Of a stretch of 64,000 bases of DNA, positions 35,401-45,408 are shown piece after piece. The notes below the pieces were generated by a model that worked only from the letters and a program-made list of their open reading frames with translations, did not search any database and was not told the origin of the DNA. Where the stretch lies: assembly GCF_016808335.1 (NCBI RefSeq), contig NC_053146.1, positions 30,729,495-30,793,494 on the forward strand, written 5' to 3'. This DNA is from Panicum virgatum (taxonomy: Eukaryota > Streptophyta > Magnoliopsida > Poales > Poaceae). The position numbers and the translations under genes were made by a program. The stretch's first letter is position 1. Each line of letters opens with the position of its first letter.

Positions 35401-36350
35401 GTCGGGGAGCTGCGCGGGCTCACAACGGTGCTCCCTAGGGGGTCAGAGCGGGCGGAGGATGGCTGCAGTGGCGGGTCGATGGCGGGACTGGCCTCGCCGG
35501 CATTGCGGGTGGAGCGGCGGCGTGTTCAAGGGCGTCGGAGTGGGGAGCAAGCGAAAGGGCGAACGGAATGGGGCGCTGGCGTTTTTGTAGTGCTCGTGCG
35601 CGCGCTAGGAGAGGGCGGCGGCCTCTGCAGCGAGCTCTCCATGGCGGCGTTGAGGTGGCGGCCGCGCAGGTGGCTCTGGGTGGCGTGGCGAAGGGAGGGG
35701 GCACCAGCGCGCAGCAACGGGCGGTGGAGAAGCTCCGGAGCGACGCGTGGGCGCCAGCGCGAAGCAGAGGGGGTCGGCTGGCTCTCCACGGCGGTCAGGC
35801 GGCGCTGCACAGCGGCGGCGGCAGCCGGCGCTGAAAAACAGAGCAGGCAGGCTAGCTGGAGGAAGGGGATAAGGACTAGTTTGCAATTTCTGAAAATTCA
35901 AGGGACCAAACTGTAAAGCAGAGATAACTTTTAAAATAGGGCTCAAATGAAAAAGTGCCCAACATGAAGGTTGTTCATCTTTTCAAGATCTACAACTTTG
36001 ATGTTGTGCAAAACTTTATTTGATCAAAGATTCAAGAGCTAATTTTGAAAACATAAGAGGGATTTTGAATTCCAGGAATTTTGTCTTTTTCAATGCAATT
36101 TCACTTCAAACTTAGGCTGAATTGAAAAGATTCCTGCCATGCAATGATTACACTACGTTTTGCAAAAACACCCTCCACAAAATCTATAATTTCACAACCT
36201 ATTCAAATATAACTGCAGAAAGGACCTTGCAAAAAATCATAATTACACATATAACCTTTATATTTACAAAAAGATCCTTTTTCAAGTAATTCAAGCACAT
36301 GATGCATACAATAGATACACAACTACAGAGCAGACACCTAGGGTGTCACA
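32490..36350 (-). mobile_element. S2: giant solo LTR of a Tekay/Del-like Ty3/gypsy element
   Basis: 3861 bp from TGTGGCAGAACCACC to CTAGGGTGTCACA, with the perfect target duplication AGCAC (32485-32489 and 36351-36355) inside the B repeat array. On the minus strand it starts TGTGACACCC and ends GGTTCTGCCACA, like S1. The layout is the same as D's LTR: a GC-rich block (35150-35850), AT-rich sequence (34150-34950), and a CTCAGCAAGACTTAACCG-type segment near 33010. Overlapping open frames on both strands in the GC-rich block are not credible genes. No internal region is present. Confidence 0.83.
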
Positions 36351-36355
36351 AGCAC

Positions 36356-37565
36356 TTAGGAGAGGGTAGTTAGGCTATAGCCTGATGCAGATTTCCTTTG
36401 GAGGAAATGTTTGTTTGAGCAGTATCCTGTCATCCTGGTTGTCCAAGCAAGCGGGAAACTCTCGTCAACTACTCGGGGTACCAAGAGAAAACAAAACACC
36501 CTGTGAACTTGGTGTCCCAAGCATGCGGGAGATTCCTGACAGCTACTTGAGGCAACAAGCCCTTAGTGTAACACCCTCGGTGGTCCAAGCAAGCGAGAGA
36601 TTTCCATCAACTACTCGGAGTACCAGGAGCTTAGGTGATAAGTTATGAACTTGGTTGTCCAAGTGAACAGGAGACTCTTGTCAACTACTTGGGGTACCAA
36701 GAGAAAACAAAACACCTTATGAACTTGATGTCTCGAGCAAGCGGGAGATTCCCGACAGCTACTCGAGGCAACAAGCCCTTAGTGTAACACCCTCGGTGGT
36801 CCAAGCAAGCGGGAGACTCGTGTAAACTACTTGGAGTGCCAAGAACTTAATTTTTGTTCTGCTCTTTTGACTGGTGTGGAGTAATTTCCAGAGTTGACCG
36901 GTTAGGATAGACCTCGTCAGGTCACCCAAGTGGGAAAAGCTTTGGAAATATCCATAAACCTACTCGATCTAGAGAGTAGGGTGTCTTCTTTTGGAGACTG
37001 GAGACATCTATAAAGTTGATCGGTTAGGATGAACCTCGTCAGGTTAACCAAGTGGAAAAAAATTTAGAGATATCCAAAACCTACTCGAGCAAGTGAGTAG
37101 GGTGCCCTACACAAGGACTAGAGTAACTTCTAAAATAGACCTGTTAGGATGAACCCCGTCGGGTTAACCAAATTGGAAATATTTTAGAAATATCCAAAAT
37201 CTACTCGAGCAAGCGAGTAGGGTGTCCTACCCAAGGACTGGAGTAACTTCTAAAATAGACCTATTAGGATGAACCCCATTGGGTTAACCAAATTGGAAAT
37301 ATTTTAGAAATATCCAAAACCTACTCGAGCGAGCGAGTAGGGTGTGCAATCCAAAGACTGGAATAACTTCTAAAATAGATCTGTTAGGATGAACCCCGTT
37401 GGGTTAACCAAGTTGTAAATATTTTAGAAATATCCAAAACCTACAAGAGCGAGCAAGTAGGGTGTCCTATCCAAGGACTGGAGTGACTTCTAAAATAGAC
37501 CTGTTAGGATAAACCCCGTCGGGTTACCCAAGTTGGACATATTTTGGAAGCACTCATTTGGGATA
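36356..37565 (-). repeat. Tandem-repeat arrays of element B
   Basis: Two repeat types are present. At about 36440-36850 a unit of about 216 bp occurs twice (CTACTCGGGGTACC at 36469 and its partner at 36685, with CAACAAGCCCTTAGTGTAAC in both). At 36900-37565 the 120-bp unit GTTAGGATGAACCCCGTCGGGTT recurs near 36902, 37022, 37145, 37265, 37385 and 37505. The second type is homologous to the arrays of A and C. Confidence 0.85.
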
Positions 37566-37728
37566 AGCCGTAGCCTAAAAACTACTCGATTGCTGCTCTA
37601 TGGTGAGCAAAGGGTTGAGTAGTTAGGAAGCGGGGTATAGGTCGCACGAGTGAAAGTAGTCGATTTATAAGAAAATCAACTTTTTATTGGGAATTGTTGT
37701 GATTACAGGAATTGTAAAATGACAGACT

Positions 37729-39903
37729 CTAACTCTTAAGACCTACCCCTTGCTCATAGTAGTAGGTACTTGAGAAATGGTTTACATGACTTAAAATATG
37801 AAGATATTCAGAGGTAATTCTAGTCAACATGGCAGTCGAATAGATTTTAGGTAAAGTTTCCTTCACCAGGGGTGCTCTAAGGGCTTTATGGAGTGTGTTG
37901 CACTCAAAGACTGTGTGGGAGCTCTTAGAGTGCATGAAGCACTTGCGTAGGAGCATTTTGTTGAACCTGTCTCCTCCAGGAGATGTTTCCTCATGGCGTT
38001 GGGTACAGGGCTTGCCCTGAGGAAGGGTAATTGCCGGCTTGTGCTTTTTGAAGGATGCAGAGGCGTGTGCTGGGATGCGGTAGTTGGAAGAAGGGATGTA
38101 AGCCTCTATTTCCTCACGCTCATTTTTTCTTGAGATGATCACGTTGCGTGCCTCATGGACAATGTTGATCACATTGCGGAGATCGCTGTTTGAGTAGTCG
38201 TAGTTGTTGCCTTGCTGTTCTTGTTGGCGATTGGCGACACGCTGGCACCTGAACGCCCTTTTTTGATTGAGCAGGCGACGACGCTCGTAGAGGTCCTCCG
38301 CTGCAGGCTCGTCCTCCAGTTGGATGGTCTCTGTCACAGTTGGTGGAGTTGCAGGTGGATCTTGCTTGATGGTAGTCTTGACTTCTGTGATTGGTGATGG
38401 AGTAGCATCCATGTTGTCGAAAAGGTACTTGTCGTAGTCGTCAAAATTGTAATCATCGAGGTTGACGCGCTCCATTGAATCATCGTCTGATTCATGAAGC
38501 TCAAAGATGCGAACCATGAGGATTTCGCGGCAAAAGTCCTCAACCCCTTGGTCTTGTTTGCTTGCTAATGGAACTAACGGGGTGCCTTCCTAGAACGGGA
38601 GATCAGCTAGCTGGAGGATAGAAACCTTAAGAGGCTGGGGGCGCGTCTCCTCCAGGCGCACTGTCTGTCCTTGTGGCTTCGCATATATGACCAAGTTGGG
38701 GCAAGGAGTCCTGATCATACTTGGGGTTCTTAGTCGAGTTGGATTCGACTTCCTTACTGTACTGGATTAAGTCATCCAGTTCATCCTCCGGGTTGTAAGA
38801 GTACTCGGAGTCGGAATCGGTTAGGCCACCAATTTTGGAGTATGTGTGTTTTGGGTGAGCGAGAAGCGAGATGCCCATCTCTACACGGAGGGCATTCTCG
38901 TTCATCCAATGTAGCCACGACTGGGTAGGAGTCAGCCCTTCGGGTTCTTTGGTCCAAGGTTTGTCGAAAATCGACTTGCTGGTAGGTTCAGGGGCTTTGG
39001 GTGCTCCCTTTTTCATTTTGAGCTTGACTAATTCCCAGAGGGCGTCTGCCATGGCTGGTGGATGGGCCATGGCATCCATAAACAAGTCGACGTCATCTGA
39101 CCAGTCCTCGAAATCATCATATGGTTTGAGGTTGTCGAGACTTTCCATGAATTGATCGAAATCCTGATCGAACAAGGCGTCAGAGATGTCGGTTGGTTCA
39201 GGAGTCCACTTGTGAGTAGGTTTCTATGAGGGAGTCTGGTGTTTCCCTAAGGGAGATGGTCCCATCCGATCAAGCCGGGGGTTTGCCTTCTCGGGTTTTC
39301 CACAGATTTTCCCATATAGGTTCCGCTTTTTATTTTGCAGAGTACTTTCGGCCATGTTAATGCAGTCGATCAATGTAGAATCTACTCGATCGATCCCTGA
39401 AAATATGTCGCCCGACCATTCAGATGGTGGGTTTAATGTTACTAGGCTCTACTGTATCTTTGACGGGCCAAGAGAAGATTCTGCAAGTTTGATGCATCCC
39501 TCAATTGATCGTGAGACCCGATCTACTCTATCGAGTAGTTCAGAGTTGACGATCTTATTAGGGCATTTAATTGACTTGAGATAAGACACATATTTTCTGA
39601 GGGTTCGGAAAACTGAAAATTTTCGAGATCAGAGTTTGCATCGGACTCAGCTGACTCGTGAGTTCGAGTTGGAGTCGACACGTTTTTAGTGATATCCAAA
39701 TCGAGCTTGAGTAGAGCTTGATCTCTGCCGAGTTCGGCAGTGTCACTGATTTCGGCGGATTGGTTGTTTGTTTTCGATTCCGATGCTTTGGGCGTGATGA
39801 GGTGACTAGAGAAGCCGCCCGATCCATCAGCCATGTAAGACCAGGAACAAAAAATAAGGGTTGTGCCCTCGGGCACGTTGTTGGCGTTGCTTGATTCGAC
39901 CAT
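37729..39903 (-). pseudogene. gag: Element B gag-like gene, decayed
   Basis: The likely start is ATG 39903 (MVESSNANNVPEGTTLIFCS). The N-terminal part runs to about 39523, the middle 39175-38627 (FDQDFDQFMESLDNLKPYDD, LRVEMGISLLAHPKHTYSKI), and the C-terminal part 38517-37729 in another frame. A single-base frameshift near 38680 and stops separate them. The zinc-knuckle variant C-X2-H-X4-H-X4-C is at 37900-37941. The protein is closely related to A's gag and clearly different from C's in the middle. No RT follows: after the stop come 160 bp and then the repeat array. Confidence 0.7.
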
Positions 39904-39949
39904 CGAATTCACCGATGAAATCGTCGAATCCCCTACCTGGCGCGCCAGC

Positions 39950-40363
39950 TATCGGTGTTTACCACCAAGTCTGCTCAGAGATACCCTTAGCAATAGGATT
40001 GTAGGTAGGGATCGACTGCTCTGGAACTCGATGGTGCAAGGAACACAAGGATTTAGATAGGTTTGGGCTGTGAGATGTGTAATACCCTACGTCATGTGTG
40101 GTTGTTTGTATTGCCTTAGGTGTTAATGTGTTTTGAGGGGGTCTCTGTCTGCCCTTATATATCCGGGGGGACATGATTACATGGAAAGTCCTAGCCGAGT
40201 ACAGTTGGAGTCCTACTACAACACAATCGGGTAGTTTCCTTGTACTGCAGCTAGTTCTACGCCTATTCGGGTAGTTACAAGAGAGGTAAGGTACATCCAT
40301 GTGCTATCCCTTACTCTAGAACATTCTATGCTTATAAACAATCCCGCTGCCCCGGGTCTGACA
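39950..40363 (-). repeat. 5' LTR of element B
   Basis: 414 bp; on the minus strand TGTCAGACCCGGG...ACACCGATA. The terminal TG...CA is changed at 39951. The primer-binding-site-like GCTGGCGCGCCAGGTAGGGGA is read at 39949-39929. Confidence 0.9.
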
Positions 40364-40838
40364 GTCAGAACTTCCAAACCCACGTCGAAACATCCGATTA
40401 TGTGAAGAGCTGTCGGCCAAGAGAATTTTCACGGATGAATGGTGGAACTTTCGAGGGGGTCGGAACTTCCGAGCCCTACAAAACTTGCAGGGTAAGGTGC
40501 TGATGTGGGTGCGAAGTGACTCTCATTGGTTTGTTGTTAATTCTAAGGCACTTTGACATCTCCACACTATCTTTCTGCATCCCTCTTAATAGTACGGTGA
40601 TTCCTATACTCAATTTCAAAATACAGAATTATAAAAGATCTTCAATGAAGCTCATACACTTTCTCTTTAGAGAATATGGTGTCGTTCATTGCTCTTTTTC
40701 TTTTCAATGATTTTTGATCCTGCTCATAACTCAATAAACGTATTAGTCCTTAGTTGTGAGTGTCATTATCATCAAAACCCACTTAGGGGCCAAATGCACT
40801 TACTATAATATAAGTGACGTGCTTTCTAGATAGATAGA

Positions 40839-42521
40839 TGTAAGCATTTAGGCCCTCAAGGTATGTTTCGGTGATTAATGACAACCATTATTGTGACTAA
40901 TGAGTTTGTGCAGATTAATAGATCATTATCGCTCATTTGGTCATATGTTAAAAGAGGCCCCTCAATTTCGTTATTCAAAAAGACGATCTCGGTATTCAAC
41001 TCAAATATATAACAAGACTAAGGATCTTTTCTAGTCCTAAGTGTCGTAAGGTTGAGAAGGACACTTAGGTTAGTATATGTTTTATAGTTTTGTAGTGATC
41101 GCACTATTAAGAGGGGTTAAGGTCAAGTAACTTGAGCATGGACATGGTCATTTGAAAATGGATGCACACTATGGTCACTCAGGTTCCTAGAGTTCAAATA
41201 AGTGGTTTTCAACTTATATCTCAAGAATATTTGGATTTCACTCATGACTCAAATCAGAAAAGGCAAAATCAGAAAAAGTCTATACACTGGTTTAACCGAC
41301 GCTTCCACTTTTCTATATGTCGGTTAAACGCAGTCAGCAGAGTCTGGACAGGTTCTATACACCGGTTAAACCGATGTTGTTTGAATTAACGTCGGTGCAT
41401 TAGTCCAGAGTTGGTTTTTCCAGGGCATTTCAAGTTCAATACACCGGTTAAACCGACGCTGTTTGAAATAAGACGTCGGTGCAATTGACCAGTGAGATGG
41501 TTTCTTCAGGGATTTCAGAAGTTATACTCACCGGTTAAACCGACGATGGATTTGAATTAACGTCGGTGCAGTTGTCCAGAGACTTGGTTTTTCAGTTGAT
41601 CAGTGGACAACTACACTCACCGGTTAAACCGATGATACGTCGGTTAATCTGCCCGAGTTGTAACGGCTAGTTTTCAGAATGGGCAGTTTACTTTCATCGG
41701 TTAAACCGACGCTGGCTATTGGAGGATTGTCGGATTAACCGGCGCTACGCAGTTTTCTGGCAGCTTTTCTCCAACGGCTCTATTCGTGTGAGCTGCCTAT
41801 ATATACCCCTCCAATGGGTCATTTTGCACTCTCTTAACACCAGGCAACATTCATACACTCATATATTGTTGAGAGCCAACTTGAGCTTCACCATTCACAT
41901 ATTTGTTCATTCAATCAATCAAGAAGCAAGACTAAGGACTTGAGTAGAGAGAAGCTTGTGTGCATCCGTTCTTGGTGATCGGTTCTTGATCAAGTGAAGA
42001 CCCTAGCTTGTTACTCTTGGTGATTGGCAGCACCTAGGCGATCTTGGTGATTGAAGGTGTTTCTTCCGGAGCTTGCCAACGATTGTGGGAGCCCGAAGAA
42101 GGTTGTACGTGGCTTGAGCTCCACCACGCCGGGATGGTGAACGGAAACTCTTAGTGAGCGCCCTTGTCTCGGTGACTTGGGAGGTGACAAGACTCTTAGT
42201 GAGTGTCACAACGTGGATTAGGGGTGTGTGCCAACACATCGACACCATGGGAAAAAATCCGGTTGTCTCTTGCCCACTCTTTACTTTCAAGCACTTACAT
42301 TCATGCAATTATTCATGTGCTTGACCTTAGAGATTATAGCTTAGCTCTACCTTGCTTAGTTTCTTATCTAGTTGTTTCTTCGTAAGCTTGTGTAGTTTGG
42401 TTAACTAGTCGGTTGGTGAATTGAGCCTTACTAGTATTGCATAGGTTAAGGTTGCTTTACTTTGTTTTAGAAATTTGAAAAAGGCCCAATTCACCCCCCT
42501 CTTGGTCCATGGATCCTTACA
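40839..42521 (+). mobile_element. S3: Ty1/copia (SIRE/Maximus-like) solo LTR
   Basis: 1683 bp, from TGTAAGCATTTAGGCCC to CATGGATCCTTACA, flanked by ATAGA at 40834-40838 and 42522-42526. The start and the late block CAATTCACCCCCCTCTTGG are typical of SIRE-type LTRs as I remember them. No primer-binding site or coding sequence follows, hence solo LTR. TATATATA near 41800 is a likely TATA region. Confidence 0.82.
41281..41750 (+). repeat. Short repeats inside S3 (ACCGGTTAAACCG motif)
   Basis: ACCGGTTAAACCGA(C/T)G or close variants start at about 41361, 41443, 41530, 41619 and 41697, 78-89 bp apart, with partial copies near 41287, 41317 and 41731. They lie upstream of the TATA-like block and could be promoter-proximal repeats. 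Confidence 0.75.
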
Positions 42522-44747
42522 ATAGACCTATGCCTCGTTCAACTAGGTGGAAAAGCGCTGGCTGGGTTTGGAATGGCTGGAATAGTGAGGCTGCGCGGCT
42601 TGCCCTTTGAAGCTGGAACAGTGACTACCAGGTAGTACTGTTGCTACCAGCCATCTGCCCAGCCATCCGAACGGGTTACTAATAGCTCAACTGACAGACA
42701 TTTCAGATGAATCGAATCACTGGGTATGCCTATACTTTTTGAACAACATAATTCAGTGAGTACAAAAGGTTCACCACATATAGATTTATTAGATTGAACT
42801 GAGTACACAGTAGCCAATGCACATGACCCTTGTTTAGAAAAGCCACTTATTTGGGCAGCTCCAGCGTTCATCCAAATCAAATAGAGAGCGAAGTAGCACT
42901 CGATTTATACACTGCAACAGTCAAACCGTATGGGAATCTTTATACAATCAACCTCTGTAGGCAAGTCGAACCATGGGCAATAGAAAAATTAGCAGGAAGC
43001 AGATGTAACTCATACGTGGAAGGCAAGTGGGATGTATGCCGCTCCTTTTTATTTCTTTAATCACCACACGGGCCCCACAATTCAATTTGTACATAGTAGG
43101 TAGCCGACCAAAGTTTTGTTCGACTTCTTCGATTGGCATAAATCGATGCGACACTGGAGCTGCCTTAGTCACCTCCATCCCCTGCAACTCACCAGCTATG
43201 AAGAGGCTATGCACGGAGGGGAGAAAGATGGAAGTGCTGGGAAGGAAAAAGTCTAGAGTCAATTACCCGTACACTATTATAAAAAGTTTGTATTCCTCAA
43301 GTGCCACGAAAAAGTTTTATCTCCTTGTGTGCCATTGATCAAACTTTGTGTTGCCCTCTTCGCCACCACCGTCTGCTCCGGTGCTAAAGGAGGTAACAGA
43401 GTTGTACACCCTTGGCCTCTGAAAGTATTGTTCTTCCCTTCCTGCCACCTCATGCATTTGGTGTTGGCGGGAAGGAGGTTCTCCTAAGAAAAAACTGGCG
43501 CCAGAACTGGCTATATAGCCGGTGCCCCTTTCCTCCTTTCCACCAATCCATATTTCGCTTGCAACATCAAGTTCACTTGCAACCCAGAAAGGACCAAATA
43601 TGGTTCACAAACATAGCACAAAGTTCACCTAAATAACTACTTCACGTAAACATCAAGTTCACTTACAGCTAAACATTAAAAGTACTGAAACATCGAGTTC
43701 ACCTAAACATCAAGTTCACTTGCACCTAAGGCCAATCTCAGTGCATAGTTTCATCACACAGTTACCAAGAGTGCCATGTCAGTTTGCCGCTAGAATGAAA
43801 CCACCTCCCTCAATGCATAGTTTCATCGCATGGTTATTTCGCTTGCAACATCAAGTTCACTTGCAACCCAGAAAGGACCAAATATGGTTCACAAACATAG
43901 CACAAAGTTCACCTAAATAACTAGTTCACGTAAACATCAAGTTCACTTACACCTAAACATTAAAAGTACTGAAACATCGAGTTCACCTAAACATCAAGTT
44001 CACTTACACCTAAGGCCAATCTCAGTGCATAGTTTCATCACACATTTACCAAGAGTGCCATGTCAGTTTGACACTAGAATGAAACCACCTCCCTCAATGC
44101 ATTGTTTCATCGCACGGTTTCATAGATAAGCTATCACATTTAATTATTGATTGGTATTAATGATCAAGTATACCATGTGACCAATAGAAGTTGATGAATA
44201 TGTGTTGATGAAACACAAACGCTCTCAATGGAGTTTCATTCCAGTTCCATGGCACTTGGTAATTGTGCACCAAGTTTCATCCCCATCAAACTCTATTCTT
44301 CTCTTCCTTCTTAAATTTCATGCCATGCATCACTTTTGCCTATGTGACATGTCATTTAATGAGAATGAAACTTTCTTTATTTACTTGAGTCAGCTTTACT
44401 TTTCGCAAGTTCTTTATCCTTTCAAGTACGAGTACTTGCCTGCGGGAGTAGTTTACCTCTAGTTAAGTTTAAGTTATCTTTCTTGCTTGTCGTAGCTTGT
44501 CTTACAGTTTTTCTCGCCCGGAATAGTGAACTTAAGTTAGTTCGCTAGGTTGAGGGGGATTTCTCTGGAAGGCCTCAAGAGAAATCCTAGTACCGAGAGC
44601 AGATGTGGTGTCTGACTCGGTGCGATCTAGGAGGTGTGTTCCACCCCATGGTACCGTAGTGGTAGGCGGCAAGTGGTGACAGTCTTGTCTGTCCCTCGTA
44701 GTTCACTATGTTCGGGTTCTTTCATAGCAGTAGTTGCCGAAGGACGT
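42522..44747. other. Unassigned intergenic sequence with MITE-like pieces
   Basis: No gene is convincing. At 42532-42677 a GCCTCGTTCAAC...CCGAACGGG pair with inner TGGCTGG/CCAGCCA suggests a small inverted-repeat transposon remnant. An open frame at 43262-42948 (minus; MEVTKAAPVSHRFMPIEEVE) has no motif I recognise. At 43735-44350 the phrases CAATCTCAGTGCATAGTTTC and CTCAATGGAGTTTCATT resemble MITE ends. The last 280 bp (44460-44747) look like part of another repeat but I cannot place them. Confidence 0.4.
43552..44119. repeat. 284-bp tandem duplication
   Basis: Two adjacent units, 43552-43835 and 43836-44119, both start ATTTCGCTTGCAACATC and are nearly identical. Each also holds shorter internal repeats of CATCAAGTTCACTTGCA and ACATCGAGTTCACC type. 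Confidence 0.88.
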
Positions 44748-45365
44748 TGTTGACGACCAAAATTGGCATAGGTTGAACAGACTGGTCTGACTGGTGTCTG
44801 CGAGCGGTCTAACTGGTCTGGGCTGTGTAGCCGGTCTGGCAACATCGACCGGTCTGACCGGTGGGTCTGACCGGTGGGTCTGACCGGTCTGACCGGTGGG
44901 TCTGACCGGTCAGACCGGTCTACCTGGAATTCGGGTAGAATTAGGACTCTTGTAGATTTAGATCTGTAAAAGGATTCCTTGCGGGATAAGTCCACCCCAC
45001 CCTATAAATATAAAGGGTCACGGCCGATTGAGGGTATCCAATCGATCAATCAATACAATTTTTACCTTTTTATTTTCTCTTGCCCAAACTTTTCCAATCT
45101 ACTACTTGCTATTCCTCCTTTGTCTCTACGTCGATTGAGGGTGTTCTAGGTGGCCTGCCGAGCCTAGAACAACCCTGCGTGCACCTGCCCCGATGGGTCT
45201 TCCCGGGCTAGCGTTCACAGGTTCGTTACCGATCTCGCCGGCAGCGACCGGTCTGACCACTCCTTGAGACCGGTCTGACCGATCTGTGCAGTGGCGCTGC
45301 ACCGTGCGCCTCTGCTCACTGCACATTCGAGTGCGTTTGTGTGTTGGCCATAATTCACGTCAACA
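44748..45365 (+). repeat. 5' LTR of element F
   Basis: 618 bp, TGTTGACGACC...CACGTCAACA. It carries a dense GGTCTGACCGGT run (about 44767-44925 and 45248-45285) and TATAAATA at 45003-45010. The primer-binding-site-like TTTGGCGACTCCACTGGGGA follows at about 45371-45390. Confidence 0.85.
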
Positions 45366-45408
45366 TACTTTTTGGCGACTCCACTGGGGATAAAATCAAT
45401 CGGCTGCC

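Larger units (their letters stand above)
961..40363 (-). mobile_element. Element B: non-autonomous Tat-type Ty3/gypsy retrotransposon, outer shell of the left nest
   Basis: A 414-bp LTR lies at each end (961-1374 and 39950-40363) in minus orientation. The two LTRs share variants not seen in the other family members, such as CTGCTCTGG, GGATTTAGATAGG and GGTGTTAATGTG, so they are a pair. Inside, in element order, come a primer-binding site, a gag-like gene (39903-37729), a tandem-repeat array (37560-36360 and 32490-32420), an antisense aORF, an aORF upstream region, and the 3' LTR. No RT, RNase H or integrase is present. Four later insertions interrupt it (2187-3250, 3619-10353, 12312-30605, 32490-36350). 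The flanks are GTTGG and GTCAG, a degraded candidate target duplication inside a copia LTR. Confidence 0.85.
35..40804 (-). mobile_element. Ty1/copia (SIRE/Maximus-like) solo LTR, split by element B
   Basis: The two pieces 35-960 and 40364-40804 join into one LTR of about 1.36 kb on the minus strand. Read on that strand, it starts with an AGTAAGTGCATTTGGCCCC block and ends with CACCTCCCTCTAGACATCACC and GATCCTTTCA, the layout of SIRE/Maximus-type copia LTRs as I remember them. The 5-bp ATAAT occurs just outside both ends (30-34 and 40805-40809), which supports a complete insertion. The terminal base at 40804 is T where A is expected for a TG...CA end, so one substitution is inferred. No internal copia coding sequence is present, hence solo LTR. 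It carries several copies of a GGAACTTCC/GGAAGTTCC motif. Confidence 0.72.

Noticed and set aside
42948..43262. Possible small gene on the minus strand in the unassigned stretch
   Set aside because: No recognisable motif, no clear promoter or partner exons; could be a remnant but cannot be supported.
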